Shown here: positions 1 to 11,049 of the stretch, in pieces
Layout of the letters: each line of letters begins with the position of its first letter
Numbering within the stretch: position 1 is the first letter of the stretch
From: Colocasia esculenta
Taxonomy: Eukaryota; Streptophyta; Magnoliopsida; Alismatales; Araceae
Assembly: GCA_014218235.1 (NCBI GenBank)
Contig: CM024758.1
Span: 68,520,206-68,584,205, forward strand
Direction: 5' to 3'
Length of the DNA stretch: 64,000 nucleotides
Notes under the pieces: model-generated
Database searches by the model: none
What the model saw: only the letters and a program-made list of their open reading frames with translations
What the model was told of the DNA's origin: nothing
Position numbers and translations under genes: made by a program

Positions 1-351
1 GAGGAAGAAGACCTCCTCTCCCTCTTCTCTTTTCTGCTCTTCAAAGCCTCTTCTGCCCTCTTCTCTTTTCTCTTCCCGCAGGAACCAAAAGAAAGCCTTT
101 TTTCTCTTCATAGAGCCTTCTAGAAACCATCCGAAAATGGCCCCTCCACCACCCATGCGCAGGGGCAACTTTTTCCATTTCGGGCAACACATTTTAGGAG
201 GTGTTACAATTGCTTAATCTCACCCCCTTGCATGGGGTGAGATGTGGGCTTGGGCTCATGGGCTTCAAGGGCTCTTCATATGAACTATTTAAATAGGTGG
301 TTTTCTGTTCTGATGGGGAGAAACTGGGCCGGCCACAGATGGGCCCATTAG
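1..351. other. Unclassified sequence upstream of the NLR pseudogene
   Basis: No gene is recognisable. The first 80 bases are CT-rich (repeated ctcttct runs). A perfect hairpin lies at 217-243. In the reading frame of the downstream NLR there is a stop (TAG, 349-351), so coding similarity begins only after it. The tttttag at 355-361 resembles a splice acceptor, so an upstream exon is conceivable, but none is visible. Most CC-NLRs encode the coiled coil in the same exon as the NB-ARC, so loss by rearrangement seems likelier. Confidence 0.4.
217..243. repeat. Perfect 10-bp hairpin
   Basis: The arms atctcacccc (217-226) and ggggtgagat (234-243) are exact reverse complements with a 7-nt loop. It lies about 120 bp before the first NLR similarity. 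No function can be assigned. Confidence 0.7.
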
Positions 352-360
352 AGATTTTTA

Positions 361-3300
361 GGTGTCCACAATCATCTCAAGAGGCTGCGGAGAATTCTTC
401 CAAGGATTCAAGCGGTCCTCAGCGATGCCGAGGAGATGGAGATCCAAGAGGAGTCCGTCCAGCTCTGGCTTCTTGAGATCAAGGATGTTGGCTATGAAGC
501 TGATGATGTGCTCGATGAGTATGAGTACGAACTTCTCCGTTCGACGATGGAAGCTGCGGTCCAGAGAAGTAGCAGTCAGACTGCACAACACCTTCCCCTT
601 GGCCGTATACCCGAGCAGGTGAGCAACTTGAGAATCCTTTCTTCCATGGGTACTTCTTTTTGGGTCCAAATGGTGAGCAGAATCGAGGAGATCACAGAAA
701 GATTTAATGAGATCTCTCAGCAGCGTGACCACCTCCATCTGAGAGAGGGTGTCGGAAAGATGCGATCTAAAAGCACCACGATGCGGCCGCCGAGCACTCC
801 TCTGGTGGATGGTCCGAACAAGATCTATGGGCGGGATGCTGATACCAAGGAGTTGATGAGTCGGATATTCTCACCCGGTGATTACAATCTTTCCGTCATT
901 GCTGTAGTTGGGATGGGTGGTGTTGGCAAGACCACCCTTGTTCAGCATGTCTACAATGATCAAGCAGTCTCTGAGCATTTCCAGTTGAGGGGCTGGGTTT
1001 GCGTATCCGATCATTTTGAGGTAATTACACTTACCAAAAGAATCATAGAAGCCATCACAAAGGAGCGGTGTGATCTGAATGAACTTTCTCCAATTCAAGA
1101 GAAACTTATGAAGCTGCTATCTGGGAAAAGATTCTTACTTGTCTTGGACGACCTATGGAATCAAAGGACAGACCTGTGGTTTAGCTTGCGGGCCGCTTTG
1201 CTCTATGGTTTGCAAGGGAGTACAATTATAACAACTACCCGCAATGAGAAAGTGGCCAGACTCACACAGACGATGCCTTCACTTCACATTGGGTGTCTGC
1301 GATTTGACGACTGTTGGGCAATTTTTCAACAGTTCGCATTTCCTGGTGGTCAGGTTCCCAACAAGAACCAGGATCTTTTCTTAGAAGTGGGTAAGCAGAT
1401 AGTCACAAAATGTAAAGGTCTGCCTTTGGCCAGTAGAACACTCGGGGGGCTTCTTCGATGTGAATCAGACATCGATAAGTGAGATATGGGATTTGGATGA
1501 AGACAGCCGGAACAACATTCTTCCGACACTGATGCTGAGCTACATCCATTTGCCAACACATTTGAAGCGCTGCTTTGTATACTGTGCGGTCTTTCCTCAA
1601 GACTACTCATTCACAGAGGCCCAGTTAGTGCGGTTGTGGATGGCACAAGGGTTGATCCAGTCACACAGGCTATGGCAGCTCGAGGAAAGGGGCAGCCAAT
1701 ATTTTGATGAATTGCTGCAGAGGTCATTCTTTCAGCCCAGTCATGAATATTCTCCAGAGCATGAACAGAGATTTGTGATGCACGATCTCATCCATGATCT
1801 AGCTGTGTCTGTTTCAGGAGGAGAATGTTCCGCGATCAAGAACCAGGAAACATGGAGACCAACTTATGGAAGCCAGTCCTTGCGTCATATTGCATTTGTC
1901 CCAGATAGCTCTGATGTAACCATGATATTCCAATCGCTCTGTTGTGGTGAACTTAGCGGGCTGCGCTCACTTCTGCTTGCAAGAAGACCAGATGTATGGG
2001 TTAATTAAGAAGTGGTGAACGAGATTCCTGATATTGTAGTGCAGAAATTGGTATCCCTGCGTGCACTAGATTTGGGCTACGTCCGGTTACAGCATTTGCC
2101 AGATTCAATTTGGAGCCTGAAGCACCTAAGGTATCTTGATCTAAGCCGTACCAGAATAGAGGTGTTTCCTGAATCAGTTTGCAGACCTTGGATTTGAGCT
2201 ATGCCAGAATCACGGGGTTGTCCGATTCCATAAAATATCTAACAGAGCTCCGATATTTGAATCTTTGCTACTCTGGTGTAAGAATGTTGCCAGAAACTGT
2301 TGGTGAGCTCATGAATTTGCGGACACTTGATTTGGCATACACAGGCATAAGCAATTTGCCACAATCAGTTGGGAATCTGAGGCACCTAACATTTCTGGAT
2401 CTTAGTGGGGCTCTGTTTAGTAAATTTCCTGAACCTATTTGTCTGCTCTACAACTTGAGGACACTGAACTTGAACAATGTTGCAATTGAGCAGTTACCAG
2501 ATTCAATTGGCAACTTGCAGAAACTCCACCACCTGAACCTGAACGAAACCAGAATAGAAACCCTGCCAGAATCGATTTGCGACCTCCATCTACTGCAGGT
2601 GCTGAACTTGAGCTTCTCTCTTATTAGAAAGTTGCCTAAATCCATTGGAAAACTGGGATGCCTAAGCCATCTCGATCTGAGTAGCACCCCTCTCAGAAGG
2701 ATTCCTAAATCCATTTGTAGGATCTACAATCTGCAGTCATTGCTGCTGAAAGGTTCATGCATTCAGAGTCTACCCAATCATATGGGAAGCCTTACCAACC
2801 TACAGCATCTGGATTTCAATATTGAATGTGTTTACACGCCAAGTGGAGTTGGAAGATTGACCAACCTCCAAACATTGCCGGCATTCAATTTGGGTAAAAA
2901 GCCTGGTTGCTGCCGCATACAAGACCTGAGGCACTTGACAGAATTGAGAGGAAGCCTCCAGATATCTGGTCTCAAATGTGTGGACAAGCCAGAAGATGCG
3001 GATATGGTCGATCTTAGAGCGAAGACGCAGATAGACAAGCTGACATTAAACTGGGAATTCGTCCAGAGTTGGGAGGAGATAAAACGACGATGGCGATGTG
3101 AATGGTACCGTACTAGTTCTTGGATGTCGGACGAAAGTGTCTCTGACAGTGAGGATTCAGATTCGACCCAGGAGCTCCAGTGTCTCACGGCGTTGGAAGC
3201 GGCATCCGCAAAGAGGATGACGGCGGACACAACCAGCTGCTGCGAGAACTCCGTCAGAACCGCGTCGGCTGATGGTAAGCAATTGTGTTTGGGTGGAAAA

Positions 3301-4208
3301 CGCACGTGGAACAGGCCCAAAGATTACAAGGGTGGGGTACGCACTTGTACCCTGGTGCTTGAGAAACTCCAACCTCATAGCGGACTCAAGGTGTTGCAAG
3401 TGCAAGGGTATGGAGGCAGTATTTTCCCCAGGTGGATGGCGGATCCATCCTTGCCGAGATTAGTCGAGCTCGTGCTCCAAGGCTGCACCGAGTGCAGCTG
3501 CCTCCCGCCACTCGGCCAGCTCCCATCTCTCAAGCAGCTTAGCATCGTCGGTGCTTCGTCACTGGAACACATTGGTCCTGAGTTCCGCTTTAGCGACGGT
3601 GGTGATCAGGGCAGTAGGGGTGCATTCCCGTCGCTTGAAGTGATCAAACTCCAACATATGGCCAAATGGGTGAAATGGAGGGGAGTGGAGAGCGGTGATT
3701 TCCCTCGACTTGGTTGGCTGGAGATGGGCGACTGCCCCGCACTGCGGGGAGATCTACCTTTCTCCAGTACTTGTTCTCTCCCCCATGCTCAAAGTGCTAA
3801 AAATCTCAGGCTGCCCGAGCTTGGCCGGTGTTTCTCTGCTCAATGTACCTAACCTTAGGACGGCTGAGTTCAAGCGATGTCAACAGTTGGTTCACATAGA
3901 TTTTGGGAACCTTCTCTCCTCCTCTGCGGCCGCCGCCTCCTCGTCGTCGTCCTCACCATCTTCATCGTCCTCATCATCATGGCCCTCCATGACAACGTCC
4001 ACGGAGATGGAACTTAGATCTCTGCGGATTATTGGGTGCCCACAAGCGCGTTTCTTACAAGGGGAAGGGCACCTGTTGCCGCGGACACTGACATACCTGT
4101 ATATCGACTCCCAGTGTGGTTGTCTGCTGGACTGGTGTCTGGGAGATGGGAACGAATGGTTGTCGCAAATCCCATACACCGCGGTGCGGAGTGAAAAAGG
4201 TAACACCG
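361..4208 (+). pseudogene. CC-NB-ARC-LRR disease resistance gene (RPP13-like/R13L1 type), broken
   Basis: Intracellular immune-receptor family. Similarity starts at 361 inside the Rx-type coiled coil (RIQAVLSDAEE; EDVID-like region near YEADDVLDEYEYE). NB-ARC motifs follow in order: P-loop GMGGVGKTT at 910-936, RNBS-A near 990, kinase-2 LVLDDLW at 1138-1158, RNBS-B near 1213, GLPLA at 1417-1431, and MHD at 1778-1786. About 11 leucine-rich repeats of 23 residues cover 2040-2830, with an irregular LRR domain to about 4190. Lesions: the first part of the coiled coil is missing; a small deletion at about 1480 shifts the frame exactly where a WExxLxSEIW-type stretch is expected; TAA at 2006-2008 is in frame, with similarity continuing beyond it; a frameshift at about 2185 lies inside one LRR; one extra base lies near 3761. 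A serine run (SSSSSSPSSSSSSSW) near 3940-3985 is unusual. A TIR transposon is inserted at 4218, just after a splice-donor-like aaaaagGTAACA. Function as a full receptor is very unlikely. Confidence 0.93.
2041..2830 (+). repeat. Regular LRR array with alternating repeat types
   Basis: This is the part of the NLR that codes for roughly 11 consecutive 23-residue repeats of the form LxxLxLxxTxIxxLPxSI. From about 2340 the repeats alternate between a SIGNL or SVGNL ending and a SIC or PIC ending (for example LPDSIGNL then LPESICDL then LPKSIGKL then IPKSICRI). This suggests growth by duplication of a two-repeat (about 138 bp) unit. The array is interrupted once by the frameshift at about 2185. Confidence 0.75.
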
Positions 4209-4436
4209 GGTCTTACTCAGGGTTCGCCCGTACCGCGGAGGCACGGGCGAACCGCACCGTGCTTGGGGCTCGGCGAGCCCCAGGCACGGTCGGGTCGCCC
4301 CTTGGGAGTGACCCGAGTGTGCCGCGGCGGCACGCCGCGGCACACAGCGGATCGGTACGATCCGATCCGTTATCTTCGGTTTTTTATTTTTATTTTCGTA
4401 TTTTTTCGTATTCGGTGTGTTTAAGTGATCTAAACG

Positions 4437-4960
4437 ATGTCTAATTGAAATAAAAATTTAAACATAAGAAATGATCTAAATTATAGTAATTTTATTAAAA
4501 ATTTTAAATTATTTTTTTGTCAAATAAAAATTATCCTAAAAAATCAATAAATTGACTTAATCTCAACATCTAAGGGATCTAATGATGTCTAATTGAGATG
4601 AAATTTCAAACATAATCTAATTAAAAAGTGATACAAATGGTAATAATTTTAGTTTAATTTTTTGTCAAGTAAAAATTATCTCAAAATATATTAGGTCGAC
4701 TTAATCTCAACATCTATGCATCAATAACTCATGATATTTATATTTTTAGAATCAGTATATTTTTCTAGTAATTATGATAACTTCATATTTGACTTTATTT
4801 TCGAAACCAAATGTCGTCCCGTTGAAGTACGTGCACAGAGAATTCGTCGTACTGCGACAAACTCTGTGTGCACTTAAGGGGTCTAATTAGTGTCTAATTG
4901 AGATAAAATTTCAAACATAAACTAATTAAGAGATGATACAAATTATAGTAATTTTATTAA
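4437..4960. repeat. Direct repeats of about 140 bp inside the TIR element
   Basis: A block beginning near gatgtctaattga at 4437 recurs near 4580 and, in part, near 4880. Each copy carries the words gtctaattgagat, tcaaacata and gtaattttatt or a close variant. Two copies also share gacttaatctcaacatct. The copies are clearly diverged. Confidence 0.65.
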
Positions 4961-5110
4961 TATCTGGGATTAATTAGCATTAATAAATGATAGCCCAATG
5001 TCATACTCAGAAGTGCGCGCTCCGACGGGACGACACCGAAAAATTGTAACGAAAATAAAATTTGAGAACACCATAATTTTCAGAAAAATATGGTGATATC
5101 AGAAATGTAA
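4725..5110. repeat. Foldback structure inside the TIR element
   Basis: Sequence 4725-4825 is similar to the reverse complement of about 5015-5110: both arms contain the gtcgtcccg/cgggacgac word and an AT-rich tail with gatattta/taaatatc. Near the centre a second inverted pair, gtgcacagag (4831-4840) and ctctgtgtgcac (4862-4873), forms an inner stem. This could be a nested MITE or foldback element. No target duplication was identified. Confidence 0.55.
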
Positions 5111-5372
5111 ATATCCAGAATTGTTGACGTACAGATTTCGATATTAAGTCGATGCAACTATTTTCCGTGTAAATTTTCACCCAGTAAAAAATAAATTCTA
5201 AAAATTAAAATAAAATTATCATAATTTGTAAAACAATTACATTAGCTTATAGCTAAAATTTAAACACAAATGGACATTATTTGAATAGGTTTACAAGAGG
5301 ATCTTCGGGCCAGCTTGTTTATGGATTAATTACGTCAAGCATTTTCTGGGATCTTCGGGCTAGCTGGTTTAT

Positions 5373-6023
5373 GGGTTAATTACGTCAAATCATTCTTCTT
5401 CATCTGCTACAGGCGGCAGTGGTGGTGGTGGTGGTGGTGTTGGTAGTGGTGGTAGTGGTGGTGGTGGTAGTAGCATGCGTTTTTCATTAGAGTCTGAGTT
5501 CTCGCATGCTACCCAAGATAGTCGAGATCACGGTGCTCCACTAAGCTATTCAAAAAGGTATCAAGCAGATGAGAAAAGGCGACACATAGGTCCTGTGGAC
5601 AGTAGTAGCTATCAAGGGATTGAATCCAATTTTGAGAGACTGAGCACATAAGACGACACAACATTTGAGGGTGCTAGTGAGGGTTACAGTTTCTTTTCAG
5701 GACATACACAATTGGATCCATATGAACAACATCATGAATATGGTGGCTATTATGCCTCTGGATACTAGTATGGTCATGATGGTTCTTATATGTAAATTCC
5801 AATCGTTCCACCACCAGGACCTACAATAGTACGTCAAGGAACACATCAATATTTAGAATATCAGCGTATGTACGAAGACCTATATCAAAATTACATACCT
5901 TATGCTGATTATTTACGCTTCTTGGAGAGTACTTATAATGTGAGGTTGTTCGGAGATGGAAGTTATACCCCCTACTACGAAGGTTTTGTGGACATACATG
6001 CTCAGCATGATGATGAAGAGTAG
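5373..6023 (+). pseudogene. Decayed reading frame in the TIR element; Gly-rich N-part, Tyr/Asp-rich C-part
   Basis: One continuous frame runs for about 217 codons and contains three stops (near 5649, 5766 and 5793). Protein-like sequence continues on both sides of each stop. The translation starts with a long glycine/serine tract from a GGT repeat (about 5410-5475). It then has an ordinary mixed region (RFSLESEFSHATQDSRDHG) and a tyrosine- and aspartate-rich tail (YQRMYEDLYQNYIPYADYL) ending in DDEE and a stop. I do not recognise the family. Glycine-rich, Tyr-rich C-termini occur in some plant transposase-like proteins, so it may be the last exon of the element's own protein. That is inference only. 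Confidence 0.45.
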
Positions 6024-6496
6024 GTAAGAACTTGTTAAATGTCTTTAGTGACATGTTAAGGAAGATGATGCTAATTTGTAATTTTTCATGTAAAGAAAAA
6101 TGATGAATATGAGGACGACGATATGAATATTGTATTTGGCTTGTATCATGATTATATCCTTAATATTTAGATGAACACTAATTGCATGTGTCATGATCTT
6201 GGTATGATTGTATGTATGTTAGATGAATATTAAATGGTTGTGGTGGGTTGACTTAAATGAGTAAATAAATTTATTTATATATTTTAAACTACTTTATGTG
6301 ATGTTCTTATGTTTTACTCATTTTCTTTTGAAATTTGCTCATTTCAAATATTAACTAAGTCACAGAATTAAAAAAACAAATCAAACATGTCATTTTCCCA
6401 CCGTACCTCAGCGGTACGGTACGGTACGATACGTACCGTGCCACGGAAAATGCGATACGGTCGATCCGAACGGTACGGCGAACCTTGGTCTTACTC

Positions 6497-7060
6497 TTTC
6501 TTTCCCCGCCATCCGCTTTTATTTTTATACCTTTTAATTATATTGTGAGTACATTTTTAATTAACCCCTCTCTCTCATTAATTAAATGACTATAATGTGC
6601 CTTTCGTACGTTCATTAGGCAATAAAGGGGCTAAAAATACAATTGAGAAGTGCAACAAAAATTCCTCCCTTGTGAAATACTGGCACCGTACGTAGTAAAA
6701 TCAGCATAGCAATGGAAATAAAGAGGTTCTTCTTTGACTTTGGACCTGTTTCATTTATTCATATTGTTGGAACCTAGACATCTTCCATTTAACAGCACAT
6801 GTTTGTTGGTGAATGTAAGTCTACTGTCAGAACAAAAATGACGAATATAAGTCTTTTACCTTTAAAATAAAGAAGAAGAAAGTCTCACATTTCATAAAAA
6901 GGGAAAATAGAACAAGGAAAAGAAGGAAAATGAGTGATATTCGTGAGGGTATATACAGGGAAAAAGGGGAAGAAAATTCGACTGCCACGCTAACACGGGC
7001 CTTGGGGTTTTATGCTATAGGTGGCAAAACCGTGCTAACGTCTATGTAGCCTGCATAGAA
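6497..7060. other. Host intergenic sequence after the NLR pseudogene
   Basis: This sequence directly continued the NLR tail before the transposon arrived. Read in the NLR frame it reaches a stop near 6545. The rest is AT-rich and shows no further NLR exon, no repeat unit and no RNA gene. Confidence 0.5.
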
Positions 7061-7066
7061 CCAAGG

Positions 7067-7545
7067 GTGGCAGGAGCAGAGGAGTCGCGACGTGTCTCAT
7101 TCCCAATTGAGTTTTGCTTGAATCGGCATCAGAAGGTGTACTATGTTTTGAAGTTAAATGTTGACGGCAACTTGGACCTTGCTGCCTTGTTTGTGGTGGA
7201 GGTCTGCTCATGCTGCGCGGTTCCTCATCTTCTCTTTGCCTTCTCCACTCCATATGTCACGTCATCTAGTTTTGAGACAAGAGGCGGTTGCTCTTCTCGT
7301 GATACTGATGTTGCAGGGATCGTGCCTCCACGAACATCTTGGTGGAGTCTGATTCGGCTCTTCTCGTTGGTATCCTCAATGATCGTTACACTTGTCCTTG
7401 CCGGCTGCTTTATTTATATTCTTCAGCGCATTGATCAGCTAGCCTCTATCATATCCTTCACCTTACAACATGTCTACTGAGAGGCGAATCAGGCTGTGGA
7501 TGGCCTTGCTAATTACTGCACTTGCTTCATTTTTTTTGACTTAAA
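7067..7545 (+). pseudogene. RNase H-like (RVT_3 type) protein, decayed
   Basis: The match is spread over several frames. LKLNVDG (about 7150) is the usual opening of the plant RNase H-like domain. FAFSTPYVTSSSFET (about 7225) and EAVALLV (about 7280) correspond to its middle. VESDSALLVGILND (about 7342-7383) contains the conserved ESDS acidic region. HVYxEANQAVDGLAN (about 7470-7515) is the typical C-terminal end, with TGA in place of an expected Arg codon. Such domains occur at the end of plant LINEs and as stand-alone genes. Several frameshifts and a stop show it is dead. No reverse transcriptase is adjacent, so LINE origin is not proven. Confidence 0.7.
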
Positions 7546-7950
7546 TCATTTTTATTATCTTAGGCACAACTCCTTTTTCCTTGTAAAAGAGTCATTCTGT
7601 CTTGATAAAAAGAGATGTCCTTCTGTTAGGTTGCAGCCCAGCCCAGCCCAGGCTCCTTGGACACTATGTACGCTACTATCTTTTGGCATTGATAATGCTT
7701 GTTTCGTGGTTTTGGTCTCGTGGAATGGGTTACATGCCACTTCCTTGAAATCGGAAACTTTGAGTGCAATTATATTATATAGCTAATGTATAGATCCATA
7801 AATATAAATCACACAATTCAAAATTACATAGATAGACCTAAAAATCTATCATACGTGAATGTATACCTCTAAAATCTTTATATTATAGCCTTTATCCCCA
7901 AAATTGGAAAGGGCATCATGTATGTGTCTATTGTTTGATTCTATCTATTG
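7546..7950. other. Intergenic sequence, no gene seen
   Basis: A short cagcccagccc run occurs near 7635 and the rest is AT-rich. No coding or RNA feature is supported. Confidence 0.5.
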
Positions 7951-8836
7951 CAGTTTGCTCAACTGACCTCGGCCTTAGCCGAGGTGACCAAAGGAAAGTT
8001 GGGTTGCCGACGTGCCACACTAGCTCCGAGCTCCTGACCTGTAAGTCCACCGAAGCGTCTCGGTATGCAAAGACTCTTACGCTCAAGTCAGTAATAGGTC
8101 AGGTAAGGTGTCCGTCAAGAGTTGAGTTCTTTCGTACCTGTGACTATCGAGTGTCTCCCCACTTATAGTGATTGGCTACCGATCAGAACCGTCAAGTAAC
8201 TTGGCGAATCTCACACCATATCATTGTAACCGTTCTCATCTCATCGTTGTAACCGTCATGCCAGATCATGCAGATCATGGCCTTCAGAACAACCGTTACC
8301 AAACACACGATCTATGACCACTGGCTCAACAATTATTGCCTAGGCTATTATGCGAGCCACGACCTCGGGAATCTAGTGGTTATGTCATGTGCTCCACATC
8401 CGGTCAAGCCTCATCCTTAGCCCAGAAGCTGTCGTCGGCCTTGGCCAATGCCAAGACGTTGTTCGAGCCCGAGACTCTAGTCGAGCAACGAGAGTTCCCT
8501 TGTGTTATTGACCCCCTAGGTTCACGTCAGACTATTGTCGTGGCGATGTGAAGTTGTCGTACAGAACGTCTCAGTGAGAATGCATATCCCGCCATGTGGC
8601 CACGTTAGACCATGCGCCAGTACCATTTTGGCAGATCCTGGGCAGTCGGTCACGACACCGATAGTCGCATCGCCGCCTCAAATTTCACGCCGAATCATCA
8701 ATATTCTTGTTATCTACGCCTGGTCGTCATCTGAGGTAAGAGTTGGGACCCAACAAGATGATGCGACGTGGTCCGATCAGTATGCTTGTGGCGAAGTGAC
8801 GAGCCACAACCGTTGAATGTGTCCCCCCCCCTCCCA
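7951..8836 (-). other. Presumed 3' LTR region of element A with polypurine-like tract
   Basis: No coding similarity is seen. Words such as cctcggccttagccgagg (about 7967) recall gene-poor ends of Tat elements. A run of nine C at 8823-8831 followed by tccc gives a minus-strand purine tract (gggagggggggggac), as expected beside a 3' LTR. I could not find clean TG/CA ends or a target duplication. Confidence 0.35.
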
Positions 8837-8994
8837 GCAATAGGGAGGTCTAAATCCAAAACGTGCACCTTAGTTCCACGCGCGAGAGCAACAACCGACA
8901 AGCATCAGTCGACAAGCTTCCTTCTTTGTCTCCTCGGCATCTGACTTCCTTCTCGGGTTCTTCGTTCTTTCGCTTGCTTCCTTCTGATGTAAGA

Positions 8995-10249
8995 ATGAAT
9001 TCATCTTCTACTTATTTTGATTCTATGGATTCTTCATCCTCCAATCCTCACCTCCAAAAGTATCCTTCCTCTGAGGCATCTTCTTCTTCCTTATTGTCGT
9101 CCTCGGCAAAAAATATATTCCCCTCGTCCATCCGATGCACGACCATTGGAGCTTGTTGTAGAAGTCCACGACGAGGTGGTCACCCCCAATAATTATGTAC
9201 CCAAGAAGCCTTCGGCACATGCCTCTAGATTGCACCGCCGAGTTGATTTGGTGGCTGATGCTCCCACGAGGTCGATGAGGACACCATTAAGTGGGTGTCA
9301 TTGGTGCCAAGGCTCGACTTACCCAATGGGACCTCCATGATCGTGCCCAAAGGGATCCCAGCATATCACTCGATGGAGCACAGCTTTTGAATATACACCA
9401 AGGCCGTCTGAGCAGGCTTTCAGTACCCCTTGCCCCCTTTCATCGTTCTTCTCCTTGCTCACCTCACGGCTGCTCCTTCGTAGCTAACTCCCAACTCGTG
9501 GAGGTTGGTTGTTAGCTACCTAGTCACTGCGTCCTATCCAAAGTACAACATAGTTTACGCCTCTTCTTCTATTGCTTCGCAGTGAAGAAGTTTGGTGATT
9601 GGATGTACTTTGCAGCTCGGACTGGATGATAGATCCTTGGTAGAATCCCCTCCTCTGTCGACAACTAGAAGATGAATTATTTCTTCGTTCACTGTCCGAC
9701 TGGGTGGCCCTTCCCGACCACTTGGTTTGTAGTGAACATCAAAGATAAAGTTTTTCATTCTTCTTGGTATTTCACCCAAATTGAGCTCTTGGAGTTTCAG
9801 TCTTTACAGGTGGCGAAGGCCCCCGACCTGTACAAATGTTCCCTCTATTTCAGTTTGCATTCTAAAGCGAACTAACTTGCCTTTATCCTCTTGTAGAAGA
9901 AATGACCGACAAGGGGAAAGCATCCCTAGATGAGGAGGCGACAAAGAGGTTCCAGGCTCGCACCAGCAAGAAAAGTGTGAGCCAACCTCTGAAGAGACCG
10001 CGAGTGGAAGCGATTGAGGTTGTCACTGAGACCTACGTCAAAATCTTCGCTCCTCCTCCCTTCGAGCCAGAGTAGCAATAGAGTGAGCATCCACAACAGC
10101 TTGTTGCTCCGCCGACGTCGCTTGTTGCCTCGGCCGCCAATTTGTCAAAGCAATGACGAACGAAAGACAACCTCACAATCACCGAATGGGATATCACTCC
10201 ATTCTACGGAAGCCAAGGCCCGTGGTCGTGGAGGGGTTATTCCGAACTG
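8995..10249 (+). pseudogene. Antisense extra ORF of element A, putative gypsy-type transposase domain (Transposase_28-like)
   Basis: The ATG at 8995 opens a Ser-rich leader (MNSSSTYFDSMDSSSSN). After a frame change near 9100 the protein reads LELVVEVHDEVVTP. Further on, AGFQYPLPPFIVLLLAHL (about 9410) followed by LTPNSWRLVVSYLV (about 9488) matches the pattern of the plant family called putative gypsy-type transposase. That family typically has a GFRFP-type motif, then QLxPNSWR, then a long hydrophobic stretch. GCPTGWPFP-like WPFPTTWF lies near 9707. The C-terminal part (about 9902-10060, MTDKGKASLDEEATKRF) is charged. Multiple stops and frameshifts make it a pseudogene. It runs opposite to the element's pol. 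The family assignment rests on motif recognition and is moderately sure. Confidence 0.6.
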
Positions 10250-10259
10250 AGCCGAGGCC

Positions 10260-11040
10260 TTTCGTGGAGGGTCGCTTTTCTTTTTCATTTTTGCCTTGGC
10301 CCTGAGCCGAGGCCTTTTGTAATCATAATCTTGGTCAAAAAACTGAGACCTGTAATACAAAAGGATTACTTTTCGCCAATTGCGCTTTTGTTCAATTGAG
10401 CCCTCAGAGCCCTCTGAGAATGCAACCTTGGAAGGTTTAATCCTAGGGTGTCCCGAGACCATTAGACTACGCCGTCACTAATTCATCCCAATGCGATCCA
10501 CCACTTGAAGGCTAACCAACATTCATGATTTTAGATGACACGTAAAAAAGTGTCCACTTCATAGATTTGGGTGAGCCGTGAGTGTGGTAGAGACCTCCCT
10601 TTACCCCGACCTCTAGAAAGTTTCTTGAGAAGGAGTGCCCACTGGGATAGTCTCCATCAACTCACGAGGTCGGGGCCAGCCGAGAGTGCCTAAACGACTG
10701 CATCACGTTGACTCCTCCGACTCCTTTGACGTTGGATGAGACATGACCCAACGATAAATTCCACATTAAGTCATAACATCAGAGTCATTTAAGTGCTGAA
10801 GTGATCTCATCGTTGACTTGTACGACGTTAATCGGATGTGATGCCAAAGTGATCACCAAGAGATGATGTTGTAAAGCGACTTGTCATAAACTATAGGACG
10901 ATGCATACAGTGACTCGTCGTCGGTATCCGAACAATGCGTAAAGTGATTTGTTGGGACAGAGAAGATGATGCATACAACGACTCGTCCTTTTAATCACAA
11001 GGAATGCAAATAAAAATTGAATTTTATTAATCTAATAACA
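10260..11040. other. Non-coding spacer between antisense ORF and integrase of element A
   Basis: It is made of two converging untranslated tails: the gagccgaggcctttt words near 10250-10320 follow the plus-strand ORF, and AT-rich sequence at 10990-11040 follows the minus-strand integrase. Between 10860 and 10990 a loose repeat, gactcgtc with nearby gatgcatacaa, recurs three times. No gene is seen. Confidence 0.5.
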
Positions 11041-11049
11041 TCATAGATG

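Larger units (their letters stand above)
4219..6486. mobile_element. TIR DNA transposon with 10-bp target duplication (MULE-like size class)
   Basis: The sequence ggtcttactc flanks the element exactly on both sides (4209-4218 and 6487-6496). The ends form an imperfect terminal inverted repeat: left AGGGTTCGCCCGTACCG, and right end, on the reverse strand, AAGGTTCGCCGTACCG. Duplications of 9-11 bp are typical of Mutator-like elements; hAT elements give 8 bp. Subterminal sequence is rich in CGGTACGG-type repeats. The interior is AT-rich, with direct repeats (4437-4960), a foldback (4725-5110) and a decayed reading frame (5373-6023). No catalytic transposase domain is seen, so it is probably non-autonomous. 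It interrupts the 3' end of the NLR pseudogene. Confidence 0.85.

Noticed and set aside
3892..4206. Minus-strand acidic reading frame (poly-Asp/Glu) opposite the NLR
   Set aside because: It is the complement of the serine-rich tract of the NLR and has no other support.
7951..8836. Exact LTR coordinates for element A
   Set aside because: No matching second LTR is in the window and no clean TG/CA ends with a target duplication were found, so only an approximate region is given.
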